Shown: piece by piece, positions 9,433 to 17,859 of the stretch
Numbering within the stretch: position 1 is the stretch's first letter
Layout of the letters: each line of letters begins with the position of its first letter
NCBI GenBank assembly: GCA_025062295.1
Contig: JANXAJ010000017.1
Coordinates: 1 to 42,157, forward strand
Length of the DNA: 42,157 nucleotides
DNA from: Bacteroidia bacterium
GTDB taxonomy: Bacteria; Bacteroidota; Bacteroidia; SpSt-205
Reading direction: 5' to 3'
The notes under the pieces: model-generated
What the model saw: only the letters and a program-made list of their open reading frames with translations
Database searches by the model: none
Told to the model about the DNA's origin: nothing
Program-made: the position numbers and the translations under genes

Positions 9433-11453
9433 GAGGGCTGGTAGGACCAGCCGTTGCGGTTGTTATTTTTTTCTTCTGGCACACTCTGCGAGGATGGCAG
9501 GTTCCCTTGACCGATGGACATCAGTGGAAGCAAATAGACTCCTGTCACTGGATACTTCAAAGCCGTCTGCCTTATTTCACTCAGAGCCGCTTGGAAAGAG
9601 GGGACAAACTCCGACGAATAGATTACAAGTCCCCCTGCTATTTCTCCACCATACCCCCAGATGAGGTCCCCGGACGCCTTTACCTGTATGAAGTTGACCG
9701 AGGTGAAGCTGTGTATGTGGTTTTTGTGGAGAGTATGCTCCCTTTTGTACTTGGGTGGCCTCTCTCTGAAGCAGCATATGCCTGGACGGAGAGGGTGTCG
9801 CTCTGGGTGGTCTTAATTATGGGATTTATGCTCATCCTGATTGGCAAAGGATACAGACGAGAGAACAGAATAGCCCCTCTGGAACTCCTTTCTCTTGGAA
9901 GTGGTCTCTTAAGCGCAGCCCTCCTATGGCTTCTCTGGGCAGGGAAAGGACGATACCCACCAGAGCTTTTATCCATGCTCTTTCTTGCGGCATGGACAGG
10001 ATGGACTGTGATCCGGCTTGTGCCCCCATGGTGGCTCCTCTCCCTTCTGCCCCTTACAAGCTTACCTTTTTTGCTGAAGGGTTATCTAATTTATCCAGTC
10101 AGTGAAGCAATTTTAGGTCTGAGTACGGTTGGGCTTCCCCTCCCCTGGTCATTTGTATATGTGGGCTTGTGGAGCGGATGGCTCATCTGGAAGAATCCCC
10201 TTTTTCTCCCTTTCATGATGGTCCCCCTCACATTAGGCAGACACTGGAACCTCTTTCAACGAATGAAGCGACTTCTTTCACTTTGGGACTTAGCCTTTTC
10301 GCTTTCAGCTATAGGAATAGGCACAGGAATTACCATTTTTCTGCAAGGGAGAGAGCCTCTCTTTCAGCTCCTGAGTGGAAGTGGGGCAACTCTTTCCAGC
10401 GCTTTACTAATGGAGGGAATGCGCCAGCTCATTCAAAATCGGCAGCGACGGGTGAGACTCCTTCAAGAGCGACTCCCTCAGCTCTGGGAGAGAGTAGAGC
10501 GAGGAAGCCTTCTTCGCTTTGCAGAGGAAACCCTCCGTGCCTATGCAGACATAGAAAAAATACAAATAGTGAATGAGGAGAAACCATCAGCAGAGGCAAG
10601 AGCTTGGCTGCGGCGCACAGAAGAGCCATGTCCATGCTCTTTGAAAGGGGTTTCGTTTGTTCCCGATGCAGCGCTGCCTCTTCCATCTTATGGGTGGCTT
10701 CTCCTGAAGGAGGGGCGACGCCGTCTGCGACTGGAAGATACACTTAGATTACTCCCATTTGCTGCTGGACTAAGCATTGCTCTTCGGCATGCAGAGCTAC
10801 TGGAAGCAGCACATGAGGCTCGTTTAGCTGCCCTGCGAGGTCAGCTCAGCCCTCATTTTCTCTTCAATGCGCTCAATACCCTCCAGTCTTTGATTGGTGA
10901 GAACCCCACCTTAGCCGAAGCCCTGATGATACGATTGGGTGGGCTTCTGCGACGCAGCTTAGCCCATGCTCGTCAGGTAACCGTTCCCTTGGAAGAAGAG
11001 CTAGCCTTAGTGGAAGATTATCTTGCCGTTGAACAACAGCGGTTTGGACAGCGTCTCCGTGTAGTGTGGCAGGTTCCTACACCCTGTCCTGTTGTAGAAG
11101 TGCCCCCCTTCACTGTTCAACTTTTAGCAGAAAATGTCATCAAGCATGCGGTGAGTCGCCTCACTCGCCCTGTGAAACTAGAGATTCAGGTGTTTGAGAC
11201 CCCCACTCATGTCCTGATACAAGTGATTGACGATGGGCCTGGAATAGACCCTACCCAAGTCGGTAAGAGCGTGGGGCTCTCCAATCTTATGGCTCGATTA
11301 GACTACCTCTACGGTACAGAAGCGGCACTCCACGCTGAACGCTTGACCTACGGCACACGAATCACTATCACTCTTCCTCACCCCTATCGGAGGACGAGCC
11401 TGGTCGCTCGTACTCAAAATCTGGGAGAAGGTCCCGCCGCACATGGGAAATAA
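9429..11453 (+). CDS. LytS/YpdA-type membrane sensor histidine kinase
   Basis: A 674-residue inner-membrane sensor kinase. TM1 is at about 4-22. About 95 mostly extracytoplasmic residues follow, with two Cys. About seven hydrophobic segments lie between 125 and 320. A cytoplasmic linker leads to the His_kinase domain: LSPHFLFNALNTLQSL with phospho-acceptor His476, the N-box AENVIKHAV, DDGPGID and a TRITITLP end. This kinase class normally pairs with a LytTR response regulator, but none is adjacent. It overlaps pyk by ATGA, so it is transcribed with metabolic genes. Its last 86 bases lie antisense to the PUR-like gene. The signal sensed is unknown. Confidence 0.9.
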   Translation: MRGLVGPAVAVVIFFFWHTLRGWQVPLTDGHQWKQIDSCHWILQSRLPYFTQSRLERGDKLRRIDYKSPCYFSTIPPDEVPGRLYLYEVDRGEAVYVVFVESMLPFVLGWPLSEAAYAWTERVSLWVVLIMGFMLILIGKGYRRENRIAPLELLSLGSGLLSAALLWLLWAGKGRYPPELLSMLFLAAWTGWTVIRLVPPWWLLSLLPLTSLPFLLKGYLIYPVSEAILGLSTVGLPLPWSFVYVGLWSGWLIWKNPLFLPFMMVPLTLGRHWNLFQRMKRLLSLWDLAFSLSAIGIGTGITIFLQGREPLFQLLSGSGATLSSALLMEGMRQLIQNRQRRVRLLQERLPQLWERVERGSLLRFAEETLRAYADIEKIQIVNEEKPSAEARAWLRRTEEPCPCSLKGVSFVPDAALPLPSYGWLLLKEGRRRLRLEDTLRLLPFAAGLSIALRHAELLEAAHEARLAALRGQLSPHFLFNALNTLQSLIGENPTLAEALMIRLGGLLRRSLAHARQVTVPLEEELALVEDYLAVEQQRFGQRLRVVWQVPTPCPVVEVPPFTVQLLAENVIKHAVSRLTRPVKLEIQVFETPTHVLIQVIDDGPGIDPTQVGKSVGLSNLMARLDYLYGTEAALHAERLTYGTRITITLPHPYRRTSLVARTQNLGEGPAAHGK

Positions 11454-11655
11454 CTTGATCCAGAGCCCGCTGAAACTTGAGAAAGTCCTCCTTATACAAG
11501 AATATCTTCTGTCGCTGGCTAACCTCTCCCGTAAAATCCCGACGAGTCTCGGTGATAGTGATGTAATAATCTCTATTTCGCGTCGCCCGTACATCAAAGA
11601 TGTAGGTCCGCTTCCCTGCCCGCACCTTGACAGAGTATACTTCTCGTCCTTCCAT
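11368..11655 (-). CDS. PUR-alpha-like (DUF3276) nucleic-acid-binding protein
   Basis: A small protein of 95 residues with the Bacteroidota PUR/DUF3276 pattern: SVKVRAGKRTYIFDVRAT, DYYITITETRRDF, KIFLYKEDFLKF and an acidic, Ser-rich tail. Relatives fold like PUR-alpha and bind single-stranded DNA or RNA; the cellular role is poorly defined. A TTG start at 11673 is also possible, but it lies inside the -7 element TACCTTTG, so I take ATG 11655. The last 86 bases overlap the 3' end of the kinase gene on the other strand. Confidence 0.88.
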   Translation of the reverse strand: MEGREVYSVKVRAGKRTYIFDVRATRNRDYYITITETRRDFTGEVSQRQKIFLYKEDFLKFQRALDQVISHVRRDLLPDFEYERPGSSSDRGEEE

Positions 11656-11670
11656 AAAGTCTGATATGCC

Positions 11671-11678
11671 CAAAGGTA
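11671..11678 (-). promoter_or_regulatory. -7 promoter element of the PUR-like gene
   Basis: TACCTTTG on the minus strand, 15 bases before ATG 11655. The expected transcription start falls within about 10 bases of the ATG. A TTG codon in frame sits inside the element and would be an untranscribed false start. Confidence 0.6.
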
Positions 11679-11705
11679 CAAACTTCTCTGTTCCAGAGGA
11701 GGCGC

Positions 11706-11713
11706 TATTTTTG
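11706..11713 (+). promoter_or_regulatory. -7 promoter element of the envelope operon
   Basis: TATTTTTG matches TAnnTTTG, and four bases (GGGC) separate it from the ATG at 11718, the same spacing as at gap and hemS. A -33 TTG is not evident. It lies 27 bases from the oppositely directed PUR-like promoter. Confidence 0.6.
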
Positions 11714-11717
11714 GGGC

Positions 11718-14039
11718 ATGTGGCGCTACTATCAGGGGATTCTTCTCTTTTCTCTGCTCTGGGGACAGCTCTTGAACCGTTCAGGAAAAGATAGCACCAT
11801 CTTTATCTCTGGACAGGTATTCCTCCCAAACTATCCAATCCCTACTTGCCGAAATCCCTGGGGTACCGCCATTGCTGACTTTACTGGCGATGAATGGGAA
11901 GACATCCTTACAGCATGTCGCTCAGAAGGAAAGATCGCTCTATATGTGAATAACCGCCAAGCTGAATTTCCTCGCAACTTTACCTTCACTTCTCTAAAGG
12001 ATGTATGGAAACCTTTAGCTTTAGACCTCAATGGAGATGGTAGCGAAGATGTGGTAGTCATCTCCTACAGTGAGGCAAAGGTCGGATGGCATCTCAATGA
12101 CAAGCGGGGGGGACTTCCCCTTTCTGGCTCACTGACCGTAGGTAAAGGACCTCACCACATTTTTAGTGCTGATTGGGATGGAGATGGGCAGATTGATGTC
12201 GGGGTTGTCTGTCATGACGAAGGAAGTGTTCAGCTTCTTCGCAATCAGCGAGGAACGCTCCTCCCGTATAAGGTGCTCAAGGCGCCTAACCGTCCTCGCA
12301 CCGCTACTGCCGCCGACTTAGACCGAGATGGAAAGCCAGACATCATTGTAGGGGGAGAAGAACCCTTTCTCCTTCTCTTCTATGGAAAAAACGGATACAC
12401 TGGGGAAGGACAACGGCTTAGTAGCCCTGCTTCTATCTGGGCCCTGGATGTCGGGGACATCAATAAAGATGGGCGAGCGGATATCGTCATCGGTACTTAT
12501 ATCGGCACCTCTATTGCCACTTTCTTCAATGCAGGATATGGACGATGGGAAGAGCCACGCATTCAACCCTCAGGCAATTACAACTTTGCCCTCTACTTAG
12601 GAGACTTTGATAGAGATGGGGACTTAGATGTAGTAACCGTCTCTGCTCGGGACCATGTCATCAATGTACATCTCAATGATGGCAAGGGCAATCTCTCCGA
12701 TCGCCACCGGATCGGCACAGGTGAATGGCCCATCTGGTTGAGCTTAGGAGATGTCAATGGAGACGACAATGTGGATTTTATCACCACTTCTGTCCATGAC
12801 CACGCTATCAATGTTCATCGGAATATTCCTGTCAATCCACCCAAACCGCCCATGATAACGATTCGGGGCCGACTGATTGATGGGGAGACGGGACAGGAAG
12901 TAGAAGGAAATGTCTCTTTGATTGACACGACGGCACTGGAGCGGATTGGTGGCAAAGACGAAGCCTTTCAGGCTCAGCGCTTTACTCCTGGGAAGCCTTT
13001 TCATTTTGAGGTTACGGGAGGGCGCCATATCCTCTTGCTCAAGGGTGCAGCTCCAGACTATCCCCCCGTGGAGGAAAGGATAGTTCTGCCTCGTCTGCAA
13101 GAGATTCCAGACTCTATCCGCCGAAATGGCCTCTTCAAAGACCTTGTCTTGCGAAAGGTTCAGAAGCTTAAGGTCTTCGGATATGTAACCGATGCTCGGA
13201 CGAATGCCCCGCTTCCTCAAACAAGCATTCGCATCTCCACTCGGGAAGGAGAAGGGATCGGGGAAACCATTACAAACGCTCGAGGCTACTACGAATTGCA
13301 GGTTCCTCTTGGCGTGGGTCATCGCATTCAAACAGAAGCTCCTAATTATGAGCCCAAAATGCAGGCTTTCTCCTTAGGGAAGGAGCACTATCCCCAAGGA
13401 TTGCGAATAGATTTCGCTCTCTCTCGGGCAGAACCCACACGCAGCTGTATAGAAGGATTTGTACTCAGTCAAAACGCCCGTACCCCAGTCAAAGAAGCAA
13501 ATATCTTTTTAGTAGAGCGCTCAGGCACCCGTCGGCGAGTCAGCAGCCAATCCAATGGAAGCTACAAAGCATGTGTGCCTGCTGGCTTTTACTATGTAGA
13601 GATTATCCATAGGGGATTTTTCCCTTACCGAGACTCAGTGGAGATTCCAGAAGGTGGGCTCAAGAGAGACTTTCTTCTTAGCCCTGTAGAAACCGAAAAA
13701 TCTATCGTCCTTCGCAATATTTACTTTGATTTTGATAAGGCTACCTTGCGCCCCGAATCGTTAGAAGAGCTAGAAAGGGTGGTTCAGTTCCTCAAAGAGA
13801 ATCCCTCTCTTCGCGTAGAAATCTCCGGGCATACTGACAGCGACGGGTCAGACGCTTACAATCTCAGACTCTCCCAGGCTCGGGCACAATCCGTGGTGGA
13901 TTATCTCATTTCTCGGGGGATTGATGCCGCCCGACTGGTAGCCCGAGGGTATGGAGAATCCCGTCCAGTAGCTCCCAATGATACCCCAGAAAACAAGCAG
14001 AAAAACCGCCGAACCGAGCTCAAGATTTTAGGAATATAA
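11718..14039 (+). CDS. OmpA-family protein with seven FG-GAP repeats and carboxypeptidase-regulatory-like domains
   Basis: A 773-residue exported protein with a signal peptide at about 1-18. Residues 54-370 hold seven FG-GAP/VCBS repeats with D-x-D/N-x-D calcium loops (DFTGDEWED, DLNGDGSED, DWDGDGQID, DLDRDGKPD, DINKDGRAD, DFDRDGDLD, DVNGDDNVD), the count of a seven-bladed propeller. Up to three carboxypeptidase-regulatory-like beta-sandwiches follow (about 380-650; the second, VFGYVTDARTNAPLPQT, is clearest). The OmpA domain is 663-773 with IYFDFDKATLRPES and NRRTELKI, the peptidoglycan-binding part. Propeller plus CRD plus OmpA resembles PorE of the type IX secretion system, minus its TPRs; that link is inference. 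It heads an operon with GT2, VWA and GldB genes. Confidence 0.9.
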   Translation: MWRYYQGILLFSLLWGQLLNRSGKDSTIFISGQVFLPNYPIPTCRNPWGTAIADFTGDEWEDILTACRSEGKIALYVNNRQAEFPRNFTFTSLKDVWKPLALDLNGDGSEDVVVISYSEAKVGWHLNDKRGGLPLSGSLTVGKGPHHIFSADWDGDGQIDVGVVCHDEGSVQLLRNQRGTLLPYKVLKAPNRPRTATAADLDRDGKPDIIVGGEEPFLLLFYGKNGYTGEGQRLSSPASIWALDVGDINKDGRADIVIGTYIGTSIATFFNAGYGRWEEPRIQPSGNYNFALYLGDFDRDGDLDVVTVSARDHVINVHLNDGKGNLSDRHRIGTGEWPIWLSLGDVNGDDNVDFITTSVHDHAINVHRNIPVNPPKPPMITIRGRLIDGETGQEVEGNVSLIDTTALERIGGKDEAFQAQRFTPGKPFHFEVTGGRHILLLKGAAPDYPPVEERIVLPRLQEIPDSIRRNGLFKDLVLRKVQKLKVFGYVTDARTNAPLPQTSIRISTREGEGIGETITNARGYYELQVPLGVGHRIQTEAPNYEPKMQAFSLGKEHYPQGLRIDFALSRAEPTRSCIEGFVLSQNARTPVKEANIFLVERSGTRRRVSSQSNGSYKACVPAGFYYVEIIHRGFFPYRDSVEIPEGGLKRDFLLSPVETEKSIVLRNIYFDFDKATLRPESLEELERVVQFLKENPSLRVEISGHTDSDGSDAYNLRLSQARAQSVVDYLISRGIDAARLVARGYGESRPVAPNDTPENKQKNRRTELKILGI
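11877..12824 (+). repeat. Seven tandem FG-GAP/VCBS coding repeats
   Basis: Seven copies of a roughly 45-50-residue unit, each starting with an acidic calcium-type loop of form D-x-(N/D)-x-D-x-x-x-D and a following hydrophobic beta strand. The spacing is regular. The DNA has diverged, so this is a protein repeat and not a nucleotide repeat. Confidence 0.8.
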
Positions 14040-14043
14040 AGAG

Positions 14044-14997
14044 GTGGAGCTTTCTATTGTCATTCCCGCTTACAACGAAGCTGAGTCGCTGCCTGAACTT
14101 TTAGAGTGGATACGACGCGTTTGTGATCCCTTATTTTCAGAATATGAGATTTGGGTGATTGATGACGGCAGCACGGATGATACCTGGGAGGTGCTTCAAG
14201 CGCTCAAGACGAAGCATGCACCGCATTTGCGGGGGGTCCGCTTCACTCGCAATTACGGCAAATCAGCGGCTCTCCACATAGGCTTCCGCCGAGCTCAGGG
14301 ACAAGTCATCATTACATTGGATGCTGACCTTCAGGATTCGCCCGACGAAATTCCTACGCTCTACTCTATGATTACTCGGGACAAATATGACCTGGTGAGC
14401 GGCTGGAAAAAAAAACGACACGACCCTCTCTCAAAGCGAATTCCAAGCCTCCTCTTCAATGCAGTCGTCCGATTTTTTTCGGGCATACCCCTTCACGATT
14501 TCAATAGTGGGATTAAGGCTTACAAAGCCTCCGTCGCCAAATCCATAGAGCTATATGGAGAAATGCACCGCTACATTCCCTACTTAGCTAAAGCAGCTGG
14601 TTTTCATAGAATTGGTGAAAAGGTAGTTACTCATTATCCCCGAAAATACGGTCGGAGTAAGTTTGGGTGGGAGCGATTCTTACATGGCTTCTTAGACCTT
14701 CTCACCGTGAGCTTTCTGGTTCGGTTTGCTCGCAGACCCATGCACTTATTTGGAGGACTGGGAGTTATCACTTTCTTGATAGGAGCCGGAATCGTGGCAT
14801 GGCTTATCGGAGATAAGCTTTACCAACTGAAAATTTACGGAAGCGTGCGTAGAGACGTAGTGCAGCAGCCCCTCTTTTATTTAGGACTTACGACGCTGGT
14901 GATAGGAGTCCAGCTTTTTCTGTCGGGGTTTTTAGCTGAGCTTATCCTCCGATATTCTTCCTCTCGTGAGAATTACCTGATTGCGGCAGAACTATGA
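14044..14997 (+). CDS. GT2-family glycosyltransferase, DPM1/GtrB-like, with C-terminal membrane anchor
   Basis: A 317-residue glycosyltransferase. The GT-A domain covers about 1-225 with the start MELSIVIPAYNEAESLPEL, the nucleotide-binding DDGSTD, RNYGKSAALHIGF, the metal-binding DADLQDSPDEIP, and a FNSGIKAYK acceptor-side segment. Two C-terminal transmembrane helices lie near 237-260 and 277-300. This is the layout of polyprenyl-phosphate glycosyltransferases (dolichol-phosphate mannose synthase or GtrB type), which load a sugar onto undecaprenyl phosphate. Donor sugar unknown. The start is GTG, four bases after the OmpA stop; the C-terminus overlaps the next gene as ATGATG. Confidence 0.92.
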   Translation: MELSIVIPAYNEAESLPELLEWIRRVCDPLFSEYEIWVIDDGSTDDTWEVLQALKTKHAPHLRGVRFTRNYGKSAALHIGFRRAQGQVIITLDADLQDSPDEIPTLYSMITRDKYDLVSGWKKKRHDPLSKRIPSLLFNAVVRFFSGIPLHDFNSGIKAYKASVAKSIELYGEMHRYIPYLAKAAGFHRIGEKVVTHYPRKYGRSKFGWERFLHGFLDLLTVSFLVRFARRPMHLFGGLGVITFLIGAGIVAWLIGDKLYQLKIYGSVRRDVVQQPLFYLGLTTLVIGVQLFLSGFLAELILRYSSSRENYLIAAEL

Positions 14998-16874
14998 TGG
15001 GAGTTTTCAGTGCTGTGATGGTTGCACTCATTGCGATTGGGCTTAGTTTCTGGAGCTACGCTCGACTCCCTGTCCAGGTTCCCCGCTTTTGGCGGTACAT
15101 ATTAGGGACACTTCGGGCAGGAGCAATCTGGGCTCTGCTTCTTCTCATAATAGAGCCTTTTCTTAGCTATACTGTAACCCAAGAGGATAAGCCTCTCATT
15201 GCTCTGGTCGCTGATAATAGTGAGAGCGTTTTATGGGGAGGGGCACTTTCGCTACGAGAGTACCAAGAAGGGATAAATGGACTTCGTGAGCAGTTAGAGA
15301 GTTACGGGTTTCGGACGGTGATGTACGCTTTAGATGAAGGCCTTCGAAGCTGGGACAGCTTGACAGGAAGGGGCCAAAGGAGCCAGCTTAGCCGAGGAAT
15401 ACAGCAGGTGTTGGAGGCTCATCCACAGACTGCTCTTCTTTTACTTTTCTCTGATGGACGAGAATGGGGAGAAAGCGTGCCCCTTCCCACAGAAGTGCCC
15501 ATTTGGACAGTAGGCGTAGGCCCTCCTACTCCCTCAGAGGATGCCGCCATAGAAGGTATAGAAACTCCCCCTTGGATAGGAGATAATCAGCCCATTTCCA
15601 TACAGGTGCATCTCAGACCCGTAAGCCACCCTCTCGCTCTTCGGATTAGCGCGGGAAAGAATGAGAGGCGCATTAGCATCCCTCCCCACACGCAGAAATA
15701 CACCCTTTCTTTGCCTTCGCTTCCCGTAGGCTTCCATGTACTGAAGCTTTTTTTAGAAGACCCCGCTGACCCTAATCCAGCTAACAATCAGCGCTCTACT
15801 ATCATAGAAGTCCATCCTGAGAAACTCTCTATTTTCTTATGGGCAGGAGAAATCACTCCTGATATTGCCTTTTTTCGGTCTCGTTTGGAACGGTTAGGCT
15901 CTGTCCAGCTCATCGCTGCTCGCAAGCCCAGCGGTTATACGGTCAATCCGGAGACTCTCCGATGGAGAGCCCATGACATTCATATTCTGTACAACTTCCC
16001 TAATCGTCCAGAGGATGAGCCTTGGGCTGAGCGCCTTTTGAATGAAAATCTTTTTCTCCTTTTGAGCTGGGGCTCTCTTCAGCCGAAAGCTTCTTTTGCA
16101 GAACAGGTAGGCTATCCTCGGCAAGGTCTCCTCACTGCTTACTCAGTTCCGAAGGGTCCAGTTCTGTATCTTCACACGGGTGGAGAAAGGGCTTCCTCAG
16201 CTCAGCCCATAGATATTGGCTGGGGACATCCCCTTGGCTACAAGCTCTACCGAGGCAATAAACTCACCACTGTACTGACGGGAGAAGGATGGTGGCAGCT
16301 CCGAAGCACTCCCTTATTAGAGAAACAGTGGGACTCCCTCTTTTTTAGCCTCCTTCAGGAAGGCATCCGATTTCAGCATAGTCGCTGGCTGTTTATTCCC
16401 CAGCGCAATCCCATCGCTGTAGGGGAAGCAGCCGTATGGCTGGGTACCCTTCCTCCCCATTTCACCTTTATGATTGACAAAAAACCTGTCGTCCTTCGCA
16501 CTCGTCCGGATGGGCTCCAAGAAGCCATATGGGTGGCGGATTCCGCTGGTTTGTATTTTTACACTTTGCTGGAAGGGGACCAGATCCGAGGCCAAGGCAC
16601 TCTCTTAGTAGAGGAACGAAGCCCTGAACTGGAAATCGTCGGACGAGACACCGTTTACCTCCAATATGTGGCCCGGGCCACGGGAGGACGATATTTTCCA
16701 TGGGAGCAGCGAGACTTGCTACCTGACACCCTCCGACACACCTTGCCCGCTTCTACCTTCCTAACTTCGCATCAGATTTCTATCCCCCTCAACGAATGGT
16801 TTCCATGGCTTATCCTCATTCTTTCTCTCTTTTCTGCCGAGTGGGTGTTACGGCGGTATGTGGGATTGTACTGA
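14994..16874 (+). CDS. VWA-like membrane protein
   Basis: A 626-residue membrane protein. Two N-terminal transmembrane helices lie at about 4-21 and 37-58. An exported or cytoplasmic von Willebrand A-like core follows, with IALVADNSES (MIDAS-like start), a helical segment with LSRGIQQVLEAH, and LLLLFSDGREWG. Two beta-sandwich-like stretches come next, and a C-terminal helix near 604-620 ends in EWVLRRYVGLY. That final motif is common in Bacteroidota VWA proteins next to Bat-type genes. The MIDAS is imperfect (DNSES instead of DxSxS), so metal binding is uncertain. It overlaps both neighbours, which suggests coupled synthesis with the GldB-like lipoprotein. Function unknown. Confidence 0.8.
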   Translation: MMGVFSAVMVALIAIGLSFWSYARLPVQVPRFWRYILGTLRAGAIWALLLLIIEPFLSYTVTQEDKPLIALVADNSESVLWGGALSLREYQEGINGLREQLESYGFRTVMYALDEGLRSWDSLTGRGQRSQLSRGIQQVLEAHPQTALLLLFSDGREWGESVPLPTEVPIWTVGVGPPTPSEDAAIEGIETPPWIGDNQPISIQVHLRPVSHPLALRISAGKNERRISIPPHTQKYTLSLPSLPVGFHVLKLFLEDPADPNPANNQRSTIIEVHPEKLSIFLWAGEITPDIAFFRSRLERLGSVQLIAARKPSGYTVNPETLRWRAHDIHILYNFPNRPEDEPWAERLLNENLFLLLSWGSLQPKASFAEQVGYPRQGLLTAYSVPKGPVLYLHTGGERASSAQPIDIGWGHPLGYKLYRGNKLTTVLTGEGWWQLRSTPLLEKQWDSLFFSLLQEGIRFQHSRWLFIPQRNPIAVGEAAVWLGTLPPHFTFMIDKKPVVLRTRPDGLQEAIWVADSAGLYFYTLLEGDQIRGQGTLLVEERSPELEIVGRDTVYLQYVARATGGRYFPWEQRDLLPDTLRHTLPASTFLTSHQISIPLNEWFPWLILILSLFSAEWVLRRYVGLY

Positions 16875-17818
16875 CAAGCTGCAAGCCCTCAGAGGAGCTA
16901 CCTGAGATTCCTTTCTCAGTCCAGCGGATTGAGCCGCTTCTTAAGGAGAGCGCCCTTACCCCCTCAGACTCAGTGCGTCTGAGGACTTTCTTTTATGACT
17001 GTGTGTATGAAGGGAATGACGCCCCCGATAGCATTTACGTAGAGGACATTCGCTCCTTACGGGAAGATAGCCTTTTTAGCTGGCTCTTAGACACCGTGCT
17101 GCGGCGCTATCCTCTTTCTTACGACTTTACACCTCGCCTCAAGCCTCTTTTTCAGCGATGGAAAGTGCTTTTTCCTGAGGACTCACTGCCTCAGGTGGTT
17201 ACCTTCGTTACAGGCTATGGACCCGTGGGCGCCCTCACGATGGAAGAAGACATGTGTAAGCTCTGTCAGCAGCACCTCATGATAGGCCTGCATTACTTCA
17301 TGTCAGACACATTTGGGTTTTACCCCCCGGACCTCCCCTATTTCATCAGACGGCGTTTGACTGAGCCGCATATCCCTGTGTTTGTGGCTCTGAGACTTAT
17401 CCGAAGTAAACTCCCCCCTCTCTCCCCGCGTCATCTTCCTAAAATGGTAGATTACATGATATGGTATGGCATTCAACTTTACGCCTTAGAGAAACTCTTA
17501 CCTGAGCTACCAGATACCCTTCGCCTCTTTTATACGCAAGCACACATGGAATGGCTTCGAACTTATGCCCGCTTTGCCTACAAGGAGCTAATTCCATATT
17601 TTCAGGAGAGTCGTTATTTCACCATTCAACCTTATATTGGTGAAGAGCCTTTCACTAAGGCTTTTGGTCAAGGCTCTCCGCCGAGATTAGGGTGGTATTT
17701 TGGCTGGCAAGCTGTCCGCCGATATGCGGAGCGACAGGGTGTATCCCTGCGGGAGCTTCTTCTCTTGCCTATTGAGAGGTATAAAGAGATCTTTGAACGG
17801 TCAGGATACCGTCCTTAG
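16796..17818 (+). CDS. gldB: GldB-like gliding-motility lipoprotein
   Basis: A 340-residue lipoprotein. The N-terminus ends in a lipobox LTSC (Cys at 29), giving a lipid-anchored product. The body matches the GldB pattern: FFYDCVY, a GLHYFM-FYPPDLPYFI region, MIWYGIQLYALEKLLPELPD, the HMEWLRTYARFAYKELI segment, PPRLGWYFGWQAVRRYAER and the closing YKEIFERSGYRP. GldB is needed for gliding in Flavobacterium and is widespread in Bacteroidota, including non-gliders, so gliding is not proved. The start is uncertain (ATG 16796 or 16805); both lie inside the VWA gene, and an internal GTG would leave no charged n-region. Confidence 0.85.
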   Translation: MVSMAYPHSFSLFCRVGVTAVCGIVLTSCKPSEELPEIPFSVQRIEPLLKESALTPSDSVRLRTFFYDCVYEGNDAPDSIYVEDIRSLREDSLFSWLLDTVLRRYPLSYDFTPRLKPLFQRWKVLFPEDSLPQVVTFVTGYGPVGALTMEEDMCKLCQQHLMIGLHYFMSDTFGFYPPDLPYFIRRRLTEPHIPVFVALRLIRSKLPPLSPRHLPKMVDYMIWYGIQLYALEKLLPELPDTLRLFYTQAHMEWLRTYARFAYKELIPYFQESRYFTIQPYIGEEPFTKAFGQGSPPRLGWYFGWQAVRRYAERQGVSLRELLLLPIERYKEIFERSGYRP

Positions 17819-17842
17819 TGTAAGCCATAGAGAAAAAAGTTG

Positions 17843-17850
17843 TATCTTTG
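17843..17850 (+). promoter_or_regulatory. -7 promoter element of the tRNA-Tyr/tRNA-Gly unit
   Basis: TATCTTTG matches TAnnTTTG and ends nine bases before the tRNA-Tyr 5' end, as expected for a start a few bases ahead of the mature tRNA. No clear -33 TTG at standard distance. Confidence 0.55.
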
Positions 17851-17859
17851 CGAGGAAGA

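Noticed and set aside
11655..11673. TTG at 11673 as the start of the PUR-like protein
   Set aside because: It lies inside the -7 promoter octamer, so it should not be in the transcript; ATG 11655 fits the family N-terminus.
12744..13331. Minus-strand frame of 195 codons inside the OmpA-type gene
   Set aside because: Opposite strand of a clearly coding gene with intact FG-GAP repeats; no recognisable motifs and no promoter.
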